Assembly: GCF_001640805.2 (NCBI RefSeq)
Contig: NC_066852.1
Location: forward strand, 5,068,194-5,132,193
Length of the DNA stretch: 64,000 nucleotides
Source: Lates calcarifer
Lineage: Eukaryota > Chordata > Actinopteri > Centropomidae
Reading direction: 5' to 3'
The notes beneath the pieces are model-generated. The model saw nothing but the letters and a program-made list of their open reading frames with translations. It was not told where the DNA came from and did no database searches. A program made the position numbers and the translations under genes. Positions 13,331 to 23,600 of this stretch are shown here, one piece after another. Every line of letters starts with the position of its first letter. Positions within the stretch are counted from its first letter, which is position 1.

Positions 13331-14435
13331 CTCCAGCTGGCAAGTAACACTAGAGCATCTAGCTAGTGTTATTAGCCAGTTGTTAAGAACTAAACTCAGA
13401 TACCTAATCGATCAGTGCACACATTACATTAAAAACCAAACAAATACACCCAGTGTTTAATATGACCAAAGAGTCTAAATTGTGCAGTTAGACAATAAAA
13501 TAAATAGATAGAATGATAAACAATCATCTACAACCTTAGGTAACAAGTAATGTAAGCTACCCAAAGTTAATCTGCACGCTTGAGATGAAGGTCAATCCTG
13601 GTTAATACAAAAAGTATATCTGGATAAAACCAAATGATTCCACTGGGAAAAGCAGCAGTGAAAACTACTCCGCTGTCCCACAGAATGTAGATGTAGAACC
13701 TGCAGACAGCAATTATTTTGTTTCTATTTCAGCAAAATTTTGCAGGTTCTCTACAGTGCAGCTGATTTCAAATGATGAATGATCAGGCTTCTTGTCCCAT
13801 ATCACAGCTGACTTATAATGCACTTAATTCAATACCTTTACAGGGACACTAGTGTGCATGTAAAGGTACTAAACTACAGATTATTTGTTGCTGATGTCAT
13901 GTTACAGAACAAAGGTATTATGAAGTCAAATAATGTTTACTTGAATTAAAATGTCATTCAGGTATTACAATTAGTTTTAAATAGTTCACTCAGCTACAAA
14001 TGTACACAGTCACATATATATCATGTCCTCGTACATGACCTCAGTGATTACTCTCAACTGACCACTTACTAATATGGAGTTGGAAATAAATTGGAATCAA
14101 AGCAAAGCAAATTGTAACTGCAAATCCTGCTACATTTGACCATATGAGAAACACTGACGTTAAGCAGATAAATAGAAAAATATGATTGCATTCATCATGC
14201 TGATATTAGTCTAATTGCATGGCACTGGAGAAGGAAATTAAACCCTACACCTATTTCTATGCCCCATTTGTCACAGAGTGAATGGCACTTAGAGGTTTAG
14301 CCAGTGCTGATAAATTATTGCTGTTAAGGTGTAAAACTGCAATGCTCTATCATTTTGGTGAAGTCTGATGAAGGTATGGAAGGTGCAAATGTTGTAGAAG
14401 CAACATGGCATTTGGAAGAAAAGAAAGAACAGAAA
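13331..14435. other. Non-coding stretch, nothing recognised
   Basis: AT-rich DNA without recognisable gene or repeat. Confidence 0.5.
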
Positions 14436-14510
14436 GAAAGCAAAAGCAAAAGCAAAAGCAAAAGCAAAAGCAAAAGCAAAAACAAAAACAAAAGCAAAAG
14501 CAAAAACAAA
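14436..14510. repeat. (GCAAAA)n hexanucleotide repeat
   Basis: About 12 hexamer units, a few with GCAAAA changed to ACAAAA. Because the period is a multiple of three and contains no stop on the minus strand, all three minus frames stay open, giving Phe-Ala, Phe-Cys and Leu-Leu runs. The minus-strand open frames here of up to 125 codons are by-products. Confidence 0.93.
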
Positions 14511-15052
14511 TGAAAAGGCAGGCCAATCCTGAAATGGAGCCTGAGATGTCTCTGGTGGAATGACCTTGGCTAATACAGCCAAGGCTAAACTGGTTGCCAA
14601 AGATTCTGTCTGATCCAATCAGCATCTCGTTCAGAATCAAGGACTTGCATTTTTTAGTTTCTCCCAGTTCAGAGTAATGCCATTCGCTTTGTGAGCTACA
14701 GTACAGGCTAAGAGAATTGAGACTCATCTAGGGTGAATCCCTTATGAAAGCCATATTTGTGTCCTTGACAGTGAAAATGAAAAGATTCAATATAGATCTG
14801 TTTATTCCATCCCTTAAGTACAGCAGTGTCTTTGATCTTCCATATGCACACATTCACAGGCAGCATTGTGAGATACAGCAAAAGACAAATTGGACCACAC
14901 TTTTCATAAAGTGGATAGCTCCTCAGAGAAAATTGCAGTGATCAAGTTCTCGGGGAGAAGACAGGACAAAAGCTTTATATATCCTGCTTTGCATCTGCAT
15001 GTGTGTTATTTATTTTTTTTTTTGAATTATTAATCCAAAATTATCTTTATAT
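14511..15052. other. Non-coding stretch, nothing recognised
   Basis: Unstructured AT-rich sequence with a T11 run near 15014. Confidence 0.5.
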
Positions 15053-15080
15053 TTTATGCAATATATATATATTGCATAAA
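15053..15080. repeat. 28-bp perfect AT-centred palindrome
   Basis: TTTATGCA, then (AT)6, then TGCATAAA: perfectly self-complementary over 28 bp. Its right end coincides with the outer edge of the inverted duplication arm that begins at 15080. Confidence 0.95.
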
Positions 15081-15258
15081 CTGTATGTCCAGGTCTAGCA
15101 CTGACCTTTATCTCAATTAGAAGGGAATTAACTGAAAAGAAATGACTGCTGTCATTCCTGCCATTAACAACTTATTGATGTAAGTGCCATCAAAATGTCA
15201 AGAAGAGGGAAAATAAGAAAAAAAAAACAAAAACAAAACATAATGTGGGGTTGAACAA

Positions 15259-15263
<5 letters not shown>
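15080..15263 (+). repeat. Inverted duplication 1, left arm
   Basis: 184 bp that recurs as its reverse complement at 16321-16498. About 135 bp next to the outer end match base for base by eye. The differences are one A/G change, one A/C change and length variation in an A-rich tract. The left edge abuts the 28-bp palindrome and the right edge runs into (TA)n, so this copy is bracketed by AT dinucleotide repeats while the other copy is not. Confidence 0.93.

Positions 15264-15301
<38 letters not shown>
15263..15301. repeat. (TA)n microsatellite
   Basis: About 19 TA units directly abutting the inner edge of the left inverted arm. Confidence 0.97.
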
Positions 15302-15304
<3 letters not shown>

Positions 15305-16320
15305 CACCTTTTTTTCCCACTGGTAGTCCATTTTAGTATTTCTATTTGGCATGTGTGGTGCATTGATGCAGACTTATGTTTGTGTTTGTGTACATCCTTT
15401 GCTCCAATACATCAGAACAGAAGTGAAACAAAAATAGCTTTATAAAACAGGAGATGGTGCTGGTTACTGATAAGGAAAGGTTTAGTGGTATGGTGGTATT
15501 TTTATAGGCCATCATTCCTCAACAGAGCCGCTATTTTGTTTCACTCTAAATTACAGTTTTATCGCTGAAGCTCTTGATGAAGCTAAAATGAAGAATATTT
15601 CATTTGTGAAGTAGCACCTGCAGTCTTATTTAGGCTATTACCCAAATAAACTACATCCCAGGGAACCACATTAGAGGTGTCAGCTCTTGAATGTCATTTG
15701 CCGCAGACCTGCATAAAAGAAAAATCAATTTGTTATGCAACCTGGCATAGTATCATTGCATAGGTTGATATGGGGGTGGCTGTAACCTAGAGGTAAGAAA
15801 AGGAGGCTTGAGAATGAAAGGTCAATACACTACAAACAGTACTGCAGCTGGTGGTTCATTTCACTATTCATTTCTTCATTGTTCATCATTTAGTGTCTAG
15901 CATGTCATAATATAATAAGCTACACAGATTAGCAGAGGTCTTAAATTTGCCTATTTCATCATATTTTCATCATATCTGTTTAACAGCTCTATGAAATAGA
16001 AATGTTAAAGCCAAAACCAGCACTTGAAAACATGCTAATACTTGATAATTGAACTTGATAAATGCCATTGACAGTGTATTCATTAACATGACAACAAAAC
16101 ACCTACTCTTAATCTGCCTCACCTCAAAGTAGCATTCAGTCTTGTGGAACCTTCATTGATGATTTACAGTTTTAAAGTTAACATCATCATAACATTTAAC
16201 AAAAACAAACTCTAAAATATAATATCACATTATTGCAGATGTAGGCTGTATTTGTTTGATTTTAAAATTCAGACTTGAGTGAATGTTGCCAATCAAGATC
16301 ATGTCATGTGCCTATGGGCT
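15302..16320. other. Spacer between inverted arms
   Basis: Together with the (TA)n tract this separates the two arms by about 1.06 kb. Open frames are short and show no transposase motif. It contains a possible SINE head at 15774-15822. Otherwise AT-rich and unrecognised. Confidence 0.6.
15774..15822 (+). mobile_element. Possible SINE head (tRNA-like box A)
   Basis: GGGGTGGCTGTAACCTAGAGG resembles the box-A head of a common fish tRNA-derived SINE (typical form GTGGCTGTAGCTCAGTGG). No box B or tail could be followed, so this is a weak call on a short match. Confidence 0.25.
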
Positions 16321-16498
16321 TAAATTTTGTTCAACCCCACATGATGTTTTTTTTTTTTTTCTCATTTTCCCTCTTCTTGACATTTTGATGGCACTTACAT
16401 CAATAAGTTGTTAATGGCAGGAATGACAGCAGTCATTTCTTTTCAGTTAATTCCCTTCTAATTGAGATAAAGGTCAGTGCTAGACCTGGACATACAGT
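16321..16498 (-). repeat. Inverted duplication 1, right arm
   Basis: Reverse complement of 15080-15263. Its own flanks (GGGCT on the left, AGGACC on the right) are not AT repeats, which suggests it may be the source copy and the left arm the derived one. Confidence 0.93.
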
Positions 16499-16944
16499 AG
16501 GACCAATGCTGTTGAGTAAAGTGAAACTTCTCTTTACTGATACTAGCAGAAGTGCATATTTGTGTTATTGCATGATCAATAACTGTTTAGCTGTTTCCAG
16601 TTTATCATATGTTTCAAACTGGTTTTATCTACACAGGAAACAAACAATTTGCCATGTTAATACATTTTCTTGTGAGTTATCACATTTACTTATCATTACA
16701 AGTCTTAGGTTACTAGTTCATAACAGGGCAGCAAACTGTAACACTTAATTTTTACAAATACTTGAATTGCACTAACTTTACCAAAAATTGTCACCAAATT
16801 TAATTAAAATTAGAGACTATCTTCCAGTGGGATCACAGCAGCCATAATGCCTGACAATATGTGATGTTCTGACCCATGAGTACTCAGTAGTTATTACTAC
16901 ATAATTATACAAATACTCAATAAACACTCACACCCATATGATGA
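16499..16944. other. Non-coding stretch, nothing recognised
   Basis: AT-rich, featureless by eye. Confidence 0.5.
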
Positions 16945-17001
16945 TACACACACACACAGATAGATAGAGAGAGAGAGAGAGAGCAAGAGAGAGACACACA
17001 G
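16945..17001. repeat. Compound (AC)n(GATA)n(GA)n microsatellite
   Basis: AC run, two GATA units, a GA run, then a GAGACACACA tail. Confidence 0.93.
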
Positions 17002-17564
17002 GGTGAAAATCATACCAGCCCCACTGTCACAGGTAGTAATGAATTTGTGCAAAGCTTTGTGGCGTCTAGGGTGCTACCCTCGACGAACATCATTAAGCTA
17101 TTTGTTTAATCTACATGTAGAGTATGCAGTATCTCCACAGGATATTATATAATAACATATTCTAGGTCCTTTAAAAGGTTGAAAATCAAACACAATCCAT
17201 CATACTCCTCTCAGCTTTCAGTGTTAATCAGAGAGGGAGACCAAGCATGAATTCAAAGCTAGGCCGCTTGCCTGTTTAGCTTTTTGATCACTCTGGAATA
17301 ACTACTCTTCAGTAACTACTGTACTCCATCGGCCAACATCAGCTTGTTTTCATAGACCCATCATATATTGTTTGATACAATTTGCATTTCTCTCAAAGCA
17401 GATTTGTTTCCTTTAGTCTCCAGGTGACACATGCCACCTTATCTCTACATTTGGTGATTGACAGTAGAAAGCAACTTAACTGAACTTTATTTCAGTGTAT
17501 GTCTAAAGCACTATGATTTCTATACATGCAAAATATATTTAATTTCAACCTTGCATTTTATTTA

Positions 17565-17701
17565 GCCCTGTGATAGGCTGGTGATCTGCCCAGGGTGTGC
17601 CTCTCGCCCAGTGTCAACTTGATTGGCTCCAACCCCACCCGCCAGCCCATGACTGTTAAAAGGATAACCAGTATAACTTATTGATGCATGGACGGATGGA
17701 T
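17565..17701 (+). mobile_element. SINE/LINE 3'-tail fragment
   Basis: Landmarks in order: GCCCTGTGATAGGCTGGTGA, CCAGGGTGTGCC, CTCTCGCCCAGTG, GATTGGCTCCAACCCC, AGGATAACCAGTATAAC and a GGACGGATGGA end. This is the classic teleost L2-like tail that also ends the SINE at 22014-22398, here alone and in plus orientation. 5'-truncated insertion. Flanking 17.0-17.56 kb holds nothing I recognise. Confidence 0.7.
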
Positions 17702-17836
17702 TTTATTTAACTAAACACTCTTCCCCTTTGCCTCTAATCCTCACATCCTATGTATTTGATTAGGAAATTGAATGAATTAAACAATTCCAAAAATAGAGAA
17801 TGACTGTTAACTAATCTGCCATACAAATAATACAAA

Positions 17837-17897
17837 CAATGCACAGTTAAATGACCAAATTCAACATAATAAGGCAAGATCAACACAGTGATTGTGT
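17837..17897 (+). repeat. Inverted duplication 2, left arm
   Basis: About 61 bp matching the reverse complement of 18428-18491, with three small differences in its first half and a perfect match over about 38 bp of its second half. Its right edge runs into GTGTATACACACA and then (TA)n. Confidence 0.9.
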
Positions 17898-17901
17898 GTA
17901 T

Positions 17902-17904
<3 letters not shown>

Positions 17905-17949
<45 letters not shown>
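17905..17949. repeat. (TA)n microsatellite
   Basis: About 21 TA units immediately inside the left arm of inverted duplication 2. They create the Tyr-Ile runs in the 140- and 99-codon minus-strand frames across 17734-18160, which are not genes. Confidence 0.97.
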
Positions 17950-17951
<2 letters not shown>

Positions 17952-18419
17952 AAGAAACTGTAGCTCTGTGTGTCTCTGTATCTTTCTTGAAATCCTCCGA
18001 ACTGTTCCATTCTGGCCTCAACATCTGAGTGTCTTGTGCAAATACTGTGTTTTTCCCAAAGCAGGGACCAATTTCTAGTTGGAGAAACATCATATTTTTC
18101 ACTAAGGCATGGGCAGAAGTGAATATTACATTGTCTATGTGTTTTCTCTTCTTCATCCATGAATCATTTACAGCAATGTTCAGGGGATTTTTTTTTTTTT
18201 AAATATATAAAAATATATGAGTTTAACTGCATTTGGTAAAAGAAGTCAGGAGCAGGCTGCTGTGTTATTGTGTAACCAAGACTTGATAGTCAGCTGATAT
18301 ATTGCAGCTTTTTTATTATTCATTTTTTGGAAAAAGTTATCAGATTCACATATGTGGTTCGGTGATGTTTATGACATGATATTGTTTTTGACATATCATG
18401 TAAAAGCCAACCATTTGAC

Positions 18420-18491
18420 CAAGATCAACACAATCACTGTGTTGATCTTGCCTTATTATGTTGAATTGTTGGTCATTTAAACTGGGCATTG
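18420..18491 (-). repeat. Inverted duplication 2, right arm with internal palindrome
   Basis: 18428-18491 is the inverted partner of 17837-17897. Independently, 18420-18450 is a hairpin with 13-bp perfect arms (CAAGATCAACACA) and a 5-nt ATCAC loop. Confidence 0.9.
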
Positions 18492-19784
18492 GTTTTACTG
18501 GATGCTGCCAATTAATTCAACTGTGTTTAATTAGATCCCATAAGATCTATATCACCATTTAGATCAGAGGAGCCACTCTATTGAGCTAGCCTTATAATCA
18601 TGATACAGCAGTGTTGGATCTCTACCACACTGTTTAATTTTCAGATAGAAGGAATGGACACCAAGATAAATGTAGTCAATGTGCACTCCCAGAAAGCAGG
18701 CTTACTGGTGGTTCCTAAAGTTTCCAAGAGTAGAATGGGAGACACAGCCTTTAGCTAAGAGACTCCTCTACTGTTGAACCTATAATGCACTGAACTCCTT
18801 TCTCCCTCTCTCCTTCTCCATCTGTACCTATTCATATCCCATAAATGTATGTCACTAACTTAACATCATCTTCCTCCTGTAGTTTTGTGTTTTCTCATCT
18901 TGATCCTCTCTCAACAATAACTGACAGACTGACAGAAAGTACACAGTAGCATGTTTTAAATAGGAAATGTGTTTTATAACTTCCATCTGTCTCTTTTCAT
19001 GTTTTAATTTCATGTTTTTGAAACACATTGTATTGCATTTTCTATGTAGGTCTGATAACTTGATACTACTAGAGCTAAAAAAGTGGGGAAAAATACACAT
19101 AACAGCACTTTACCACCTCTTTGGCTTTAAACACAGCAACACAGTCTAATTAGCTTTTGTTATTTTTGGTTAATGATTGATAAATAATGAAGATGATACA
19201 TGTCTGGATGTTGTGCAGTGCCTCCAAAAATGTGTGGGAGCTAACTTTTTGCTAATGAAGAAGGTGGTGAATGTGACAGTGCTCTGAACTACAGCTGCAT
19301 GAGCTCCCTATTACAATGCAGAGGAGGCAGCCAGGAAGAAGGTCAAGAGGGCACACATGCTGCCTGCTGTTGTCATATTTCACTTGAATCTATCTTTATA
19401 ATTTCCGAGATCGGGTCTGGTAGCACTTAAGGTTTTATTATAGTCGGTGTGTGGTTGGCAAACATAGGTGTTAGCTAGGTACGGGGAATAATGAACACAC
19501 ACACACACACACAAACACATAGCTCTGTCAGCAGGAAGCCCACATAAATCTTAACCAACACCAATGCTCAAACTGAAACTTCCCTATGCTCGCCGATTCT
19601 AATCTCTTATATAAAAATTACTGACTTCGATCACCACCCTATTTGTTTGCTTAGGTTGTGTGTTTGTGTGTGTGTCTGTGGATTTGCACCATTAAATGGG
19701 TTCTTGTCTTTTTTAATTCAGATCACAGATGAGATCTTGTAGAATTTTGTTTAAAGACACCACCTCCTTGTACAGCATTTTAGG
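18492..19784. other. Non-coding stretch with a short (AC)n
   Basis: Unrecognised DNA with an (AC)n run near 19494-19513. Part of 19200-19450 has balanced composition, but no gene or family was identified. Confidence 0.5.
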
Positions 19785-19995
19785 GGTGCTTCCACACGAA
19801 ACCAGTTTGGTTTGGTTTAAAAGGACTCTGATGTATTTTCAGATTTAGTTTGGCTGGTTTAGACTGTCAGTCAAACTCTGGCGCAGACGGAACAACCAGA
19901 CTGAGACTGGGCTGAAAAAGAGGGTCACAGTCTGCTCCAAAGTTAACTGGTGCAATTCATTTGTGTTATGGAAGCAAATGGACCACGCACAGGAA
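19785..19995. mobile_element. Degenerate DNA-transposon-like repeat
   Basis: GGTGCTTCCACACGAAACCA, GTTTGGTTTGG, GCGCAGACGGAACAACCAGA, CAGTCTGCTCCAAAGTTAAC and GCAAATGGACCACGC follow the order of a common teleost non-autonomous element whose ends read like GGTGCGTTTCACACC and whose body includes AACCAGACCGAGAC. Assignment from memory. The termini are too decayed to define. Confidence 0.4.
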
Positions 19996-20327
19996 TTTAG
20001 GACTTTATGATGGTAAATATGGTAAAACTGCCAAATTATAGTGAAATGGACTGAAGGTATAATGTTGTATTCACCCAAAAAACATTAGGACACAACAAAT
20101 CTGTGAATATGTGGTGCAATTTGGGATTCAGTGTTTTGCACAAGGACATGTAAACATGTGGGCATGAGAGGTTGAGGTTTCTACCTGTTTCTACCTGTTA
20201 TTATCCATACATGAGGTTGAAATGCAGTCTGGACCAATAATTATCATAATCATGTAACTTTTCATGAGCTCCTTGTGATGGTAGAGAAGATAAGTAAACA
20301 CACCAGGTTCTGATATGTTCTTCATGA

Positions 20328-20580
20328 CCTGAGGCCTGTACTACGAAGCCAGGTTACTGGCTTATCATGGTAACTTCAGGAATAACTTGACAACATCAGG
20401 TGTAACTTCCCATTTAACCTGTAATACAAAAGGTGGATAGGTTTTACCCGGGGTCTGCTGGCATGGTAATTTACACTGCATCTCTAAACTGCTCCGAGCA
20501 GTTTATGTTCGTGGTTAACTCAGTGTTACCAGTGTTACTTCTACCTAAGCTCCGCCGCACAGGTGGAACAACCAATCGAT
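20328..20580. mobile_element. Non-autonomous DNA transposon (GGCCTGTACTACGAAG type)
   Basis: Begins GAGGCCTGTACTACGAAGCC and continues GGTAACTTCAGGAATAACTT, ACATCAGGTGTAACTTCC and ACCCGGGGT. I recognise this as the end of a widespread teleost MITE-like repeat, probably PIF/Harbinger-related (inference). A 9-bp-arm hairpin sits at 20485-20505. It is followed by an A/CAAAA-rich tract to about 20622. Confidence 0.5.
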
Positions 20581-20622
20581 ACAACGAAAAAAAACAAACA
20601 AAAAAAAAACAAAACAAAACAA

Positions 20623-21785
20623 GACAGCCCTTAATGCTTGTGTCTCCAATGGTCAAAGGAAAATAATGCTTGGATTACAAGCGTTTTTTAAAAATGTCAT
20701 CTTAAGACAAAAAGCAATAAGGAATGGTAATGGTAAAGTGGTTATGGTACAAGAGGCCAATGTGGCAATTCTATGCAAGATTACTCCTCATTACCATGTT
20801 GTACCTCCCAAGAGTCAGTTGTGCTGTCACACACAATGTTGGCAGTCATAAACTGTCATGACACTTAATTTAGTTCCATGAACAATTTCTTGGCGCGTTA
20901 TTGACATGAAAGTCACGGTTTTTTTTTTTTTTTTTTGAAGAGCTGCCAAATCTGTGTGGATGTGCTACCTACCTCCAAACTGGATTTCTACCCATAGGAA
21001 AAAGCTGCCATGGGGCAAAGGGAAAACCCCTGCCATATGGCAGAAATTTGAGCTGTTGATGTAGAACTATTGAGGATGAACTTGGAGAGTATAGCACCAT
21101 GAGAGGGCTCCTTTGAAGGACGGCTTTCTGTTATATTAGGTTGGGGAAATTGGAAAGCACTTGACAGATCCCCTTGATCTCCACTGACTTTCATCAAAGG
21201 TTCTGAACTGCATTGGAAGATAGCATGAGTGTAGACTTTGGTGCTAAATTAGTTATGGCCTAAGAACACAGAGAGCCTTCTTGCCATTTAAAGCTACACT
21301 TGTTCAGAAGACTACCAAGATTGCTAGAAAAATAGCATTGTACTGATGGGTAGATGTACTCAGATCATTTGGTAACCATAGGATGCAAAATGGTAGCAAT
21401 TATACCTAACAGTATAACATTTAGGCATGGATGTGCAGAGTCCTTTGTATAGAAATTAACTTTAAAACAAATGAAGCATACTGACTGATGTGATTTGATT
21501 CACTTTTACAATTTAAATACAGTTGTGGGTAAGACATTGATTGTATAAAGTTGTCATTGTGAATCATAATCCTGAACTTGTGCCAAGGCAAATACATTTT
21601 TTCCTAACAATCACCCAGCATGAACCCATGAATATTTGTCTACAAGCAGAAAATTACACAGGGGCAATCAAGGGCCCTGCTAAGGTGGAAAACGAAAGTT
21701 GTACACATAGTGCAGCTTTGTTGGGTCTCATTTTCATCCTAATCAGACCATTGATTTGCCCTTCAGCTGTAATCATTATCTTAGC
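20623..21785. other. Non-coding stretch, nothing recognised
   Basis: Contains a T-run near 20921-20937. A 69-codon minus frame at 20988-21197 lies in sequence of balanced composition but resembles no protein I know. Confidence 0.45.
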
Positions 21786-21836
<51 letters not shown>

Positions 21837-21837
21837 A
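21786..21837. repeat. (GT)n(TA)n plus poly-T
   Basis: Short GT run, about 13 TA units, then roughly 18 T residues. Confidence 0.93.
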
Positions 21838-22001
21838 AATTTAAATCAACAATGCTTAATATTTTGTGTCCACCTATATAACATATTATAACAAACTATA
21901 ATGTAGTTGTAAAAATATGGGAACACTTAAGTGTTAATTGTAAATTGTTTGTTATAAAATAGTTTATAATGAATGACAATTACAAGATATTTCATCATAT
22001 A

Positions 22002-22013
22002 AAGACATTTATA
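22002..22013. repeat. SINE target-site duplication, left copy
   Basis: AAGACATTTATA, identical to 22399-22410 on the other side of the SINE. Length and position fit target-primed reverse transcription. Confidence 0.88.
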
Positions 22014-22398
22014 CATTACATTATATCCATCCATCCATCCATCCATCCATACTGCTTATCTGTTAAGGGTCGCGGAGGGGCTGGAGCCTATCCCAGCTGT
22101 CATTGGGTGAGAAGCAGGGGACACCCTGTACAGATCACCAGTCCATCGCAGGGCCAACATATACAGACAAACAACCATTCACACTCACATTCACACGCAA
22201 TTTAGAGTTATCAATTAACCTAACCTGCATTTCTTTGGACAGTGGGAGGAAGCCGGAGTACCTGGACAAAACCCACGCAGGCACAGGGAGAACATGCAAA
22301 CTCCACACAGAAAAGCCCCAGGGCCTGAATCAGGGCTCCAACCCAGAACCCTCTTGCTGTGAGGTGACAGTGCTAACCACTGTACCACCATGCCACCC
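22014..22398 (-). mobile_element. tRNA-derived SINE with L2-like tail
   Basis: Read on the minus strand it starts GGGTGGCATGGTGGTACAG and has a pol III box A (TGGTACAGTGG, at 22377-22387) and box B (GGTTGGAGCCC, at 22333-22343). A body follows with GGAGTTTGCATGTTCTCCC and GGTTGTTTGTCTG, then an L2-like tail ending in GGATAAGCAGTATGG-type sequence and (GGAT)n. The flanks carry a perfect 12-bp target-site duplication, AAGACATTTATA, at 22002-22013 and 22399-22410. So this is a complete retroposed insertion of about 385 bp that depended on a partner LINE. Open frames inside are incidental. Confidence 0.9.
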
Positions 22399-22410
22399 AA
22401 GACATTTATA
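22399..22410. repeat. SINE target-site duplication, right copy
   Basis: AAGACATTTATA, partner of 22002-22013. Confidence 0.88.
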
Positions 22411-22954
22411 TATTATCTTATAAATATATGTATACTGGTAAGTATTTACAATTTGTGTGCATGTACAGCACATTTAAGCTATTCATATATAATTAAGCAT
22501 GGATTAACTGTTCACACACCAGCCATGAATGCAATCTCATTAATGAATACTTAAAAATGACCTAATATCTGCTTACAATAAGTATCATAAACAAGCTATT
22601 AACTATTTATACATTGCTTATTAATTTTAAAAAGGTGGGTTGGGGGAGGGGTGACTTATAAAAGTAATGTGAAACACTAAAAAGCAACTATTTCAAAAGC
22701 CCAGACTTAAACTTTTTTTGAAACCGCACTGATGACAGTGTTTACTGTTACCTTTGTCAGGATGATGAAACACAATAAAAAGACCTCACTGGTAGTCTTA
22801 GCCCAGCCAAGTCTCCTAGATATAGTTTATATATACAATGTAACTGCAACAGCAAATTTATTTAGTAGGAAACATAGTCACTCGCTTGAATTATGTTCAG
22901 AGGTAGATACCAGGAGATGGATGGAGTGGGTGAGGGGTGTATAAAGCACAACTG
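22411..22954. other. Non-coding stretch, nothing recognised
   Basis: AT-rich flank of the SINE. No signal found. Confidence 0.5.
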
Positions 22955-22960
22955 TTACAC

Positions 22961-23060
22961 CAGAGACCAGGATTCACATCCACAGCCCTGTCTGTGGTTT
23001 AGGCAACAGAAGCACTTTACTTAAGGTCAGAGAAAGCTGGTGGTTTTGATTTAATATTAA
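22961..23060 (+). repeat. Dispersed teleost repeat fragment (CTGTGGTTTAGGCAACA type)
   Basis: Shares CAGAGACC/GAGACTGG, a CACAG-CCC-TCTGTGGTTTAGGCAACA block and then CACTT with 57837-57900, and resembles the family at 5122-5215. A recurring fish repeat whose class I cannot name. Confidence 0.5.
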
Positions 23061-23179
23061 TAAACACACTGTGTCAAAAGTTGCTGTGAACCTTCTCTGC
23101 ATTATGTGTGGTGAGTGTCTAAACAGAATCATGAAAAAGTTTAATAATGCTGAATTCACTACAAGTGGAACTATACTGA

Positions 23180-23600
23180 TCTGATATTTTGATGGAAAAC
23201 AAATATGTTGTCTGTGAGCATTTTACTAATTTATTCAGTATCAACACATTTGCAACTTCCCAAATACATAAATAAACATTTCCTCAGTGCATTTATGGAG
23301 AACATAATCCAGTCAATAATCCAGCAATTTTGTCAGTGTATTCTGTCTCTTCATGTAATGCCAGCCTGACTCCATGATGTTGAGATCAGGGCTTTGTGGG
23401 GGCCAGACCATCTGTGGCAGGATTCCTTGTTCTTCTTGTCTCTGAAGATAGTTCCTTGTGACAACTGTGTGTATGGACTTATTGTCCAGCTGCAGATTGA
23501 ATGCAGGACTGATCAGACACCTTCCTGATGGGACTGATGATGGATAAGAATCTAAACATCTCAAGTGCCTGAAACTTCTCATACCCTTTTCCTCTCATCT
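23180..23600 (-). mobile_element. Tc1-like DNA transposon remnant
   Basis: Minus-strand segment with the C-terminal catalytic part of a Tc1/mariner transposase followed by an AT-rich 3' untranslated segment that includes AATAAATTAG. The 5' two-thirds of the gene (DNA-binding domain and first catalytic Asp) was not found, nor were terminal inverted repeats, so the element is a non-functional, 5'-lost copy. Confidence 0.8.
23313..23582 (-). pseudogene. Tc1-like transposase, C-terminal fragment
   Basis: An 89-codon frame. Residues around 32-36 hold LQLDN, the position of the second catalytic Asp, and WPPQSPDLN near residues 60-68 is the hallmark Tc1 motif just before the catalytic Glu (IMES). 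I count 37 residues between that Asp and Glu. A full transposase of this family is roughly 340 residues, so about a quarter remains. The usual DNDPKHT motif is altered (DNKSIHT) and the frame stops shortly after the Glu, indicating decay. The start codon is arbitrary. Cut-and-paste transposition is the family function. This copy is inactive. Confidence 0.85.

Noticed and set aside
14289..14727. Minus-strand frames of 109 and 125 codons
   Set aside because: Low-complexity products of the (GCAAAA)n repeat.
17734..18160. 140- and 99-codon minus-strand open frames
   Set aside because: Both cross the (TA)n tract at 17905-17949 and one arm of an inverted duplication. No protein family resemblance.
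22025..22052. CRISPR-like tandem CCATCC units
   Set aside because: They are simple tandem tetramers forming the SINE tail, with no spacers, in a eukaryotic genome.
22333..22387. Functional tRNA gene
   Set aside because: Boxes A and B are present but no cloverleaf follows, and the body and tail identify a SINE.
22103..22423. 106-codon plus-strand frame
   Set aside because: Lies entirely over the SINE insertion and its flank. It is the antisense of a non-coding element.
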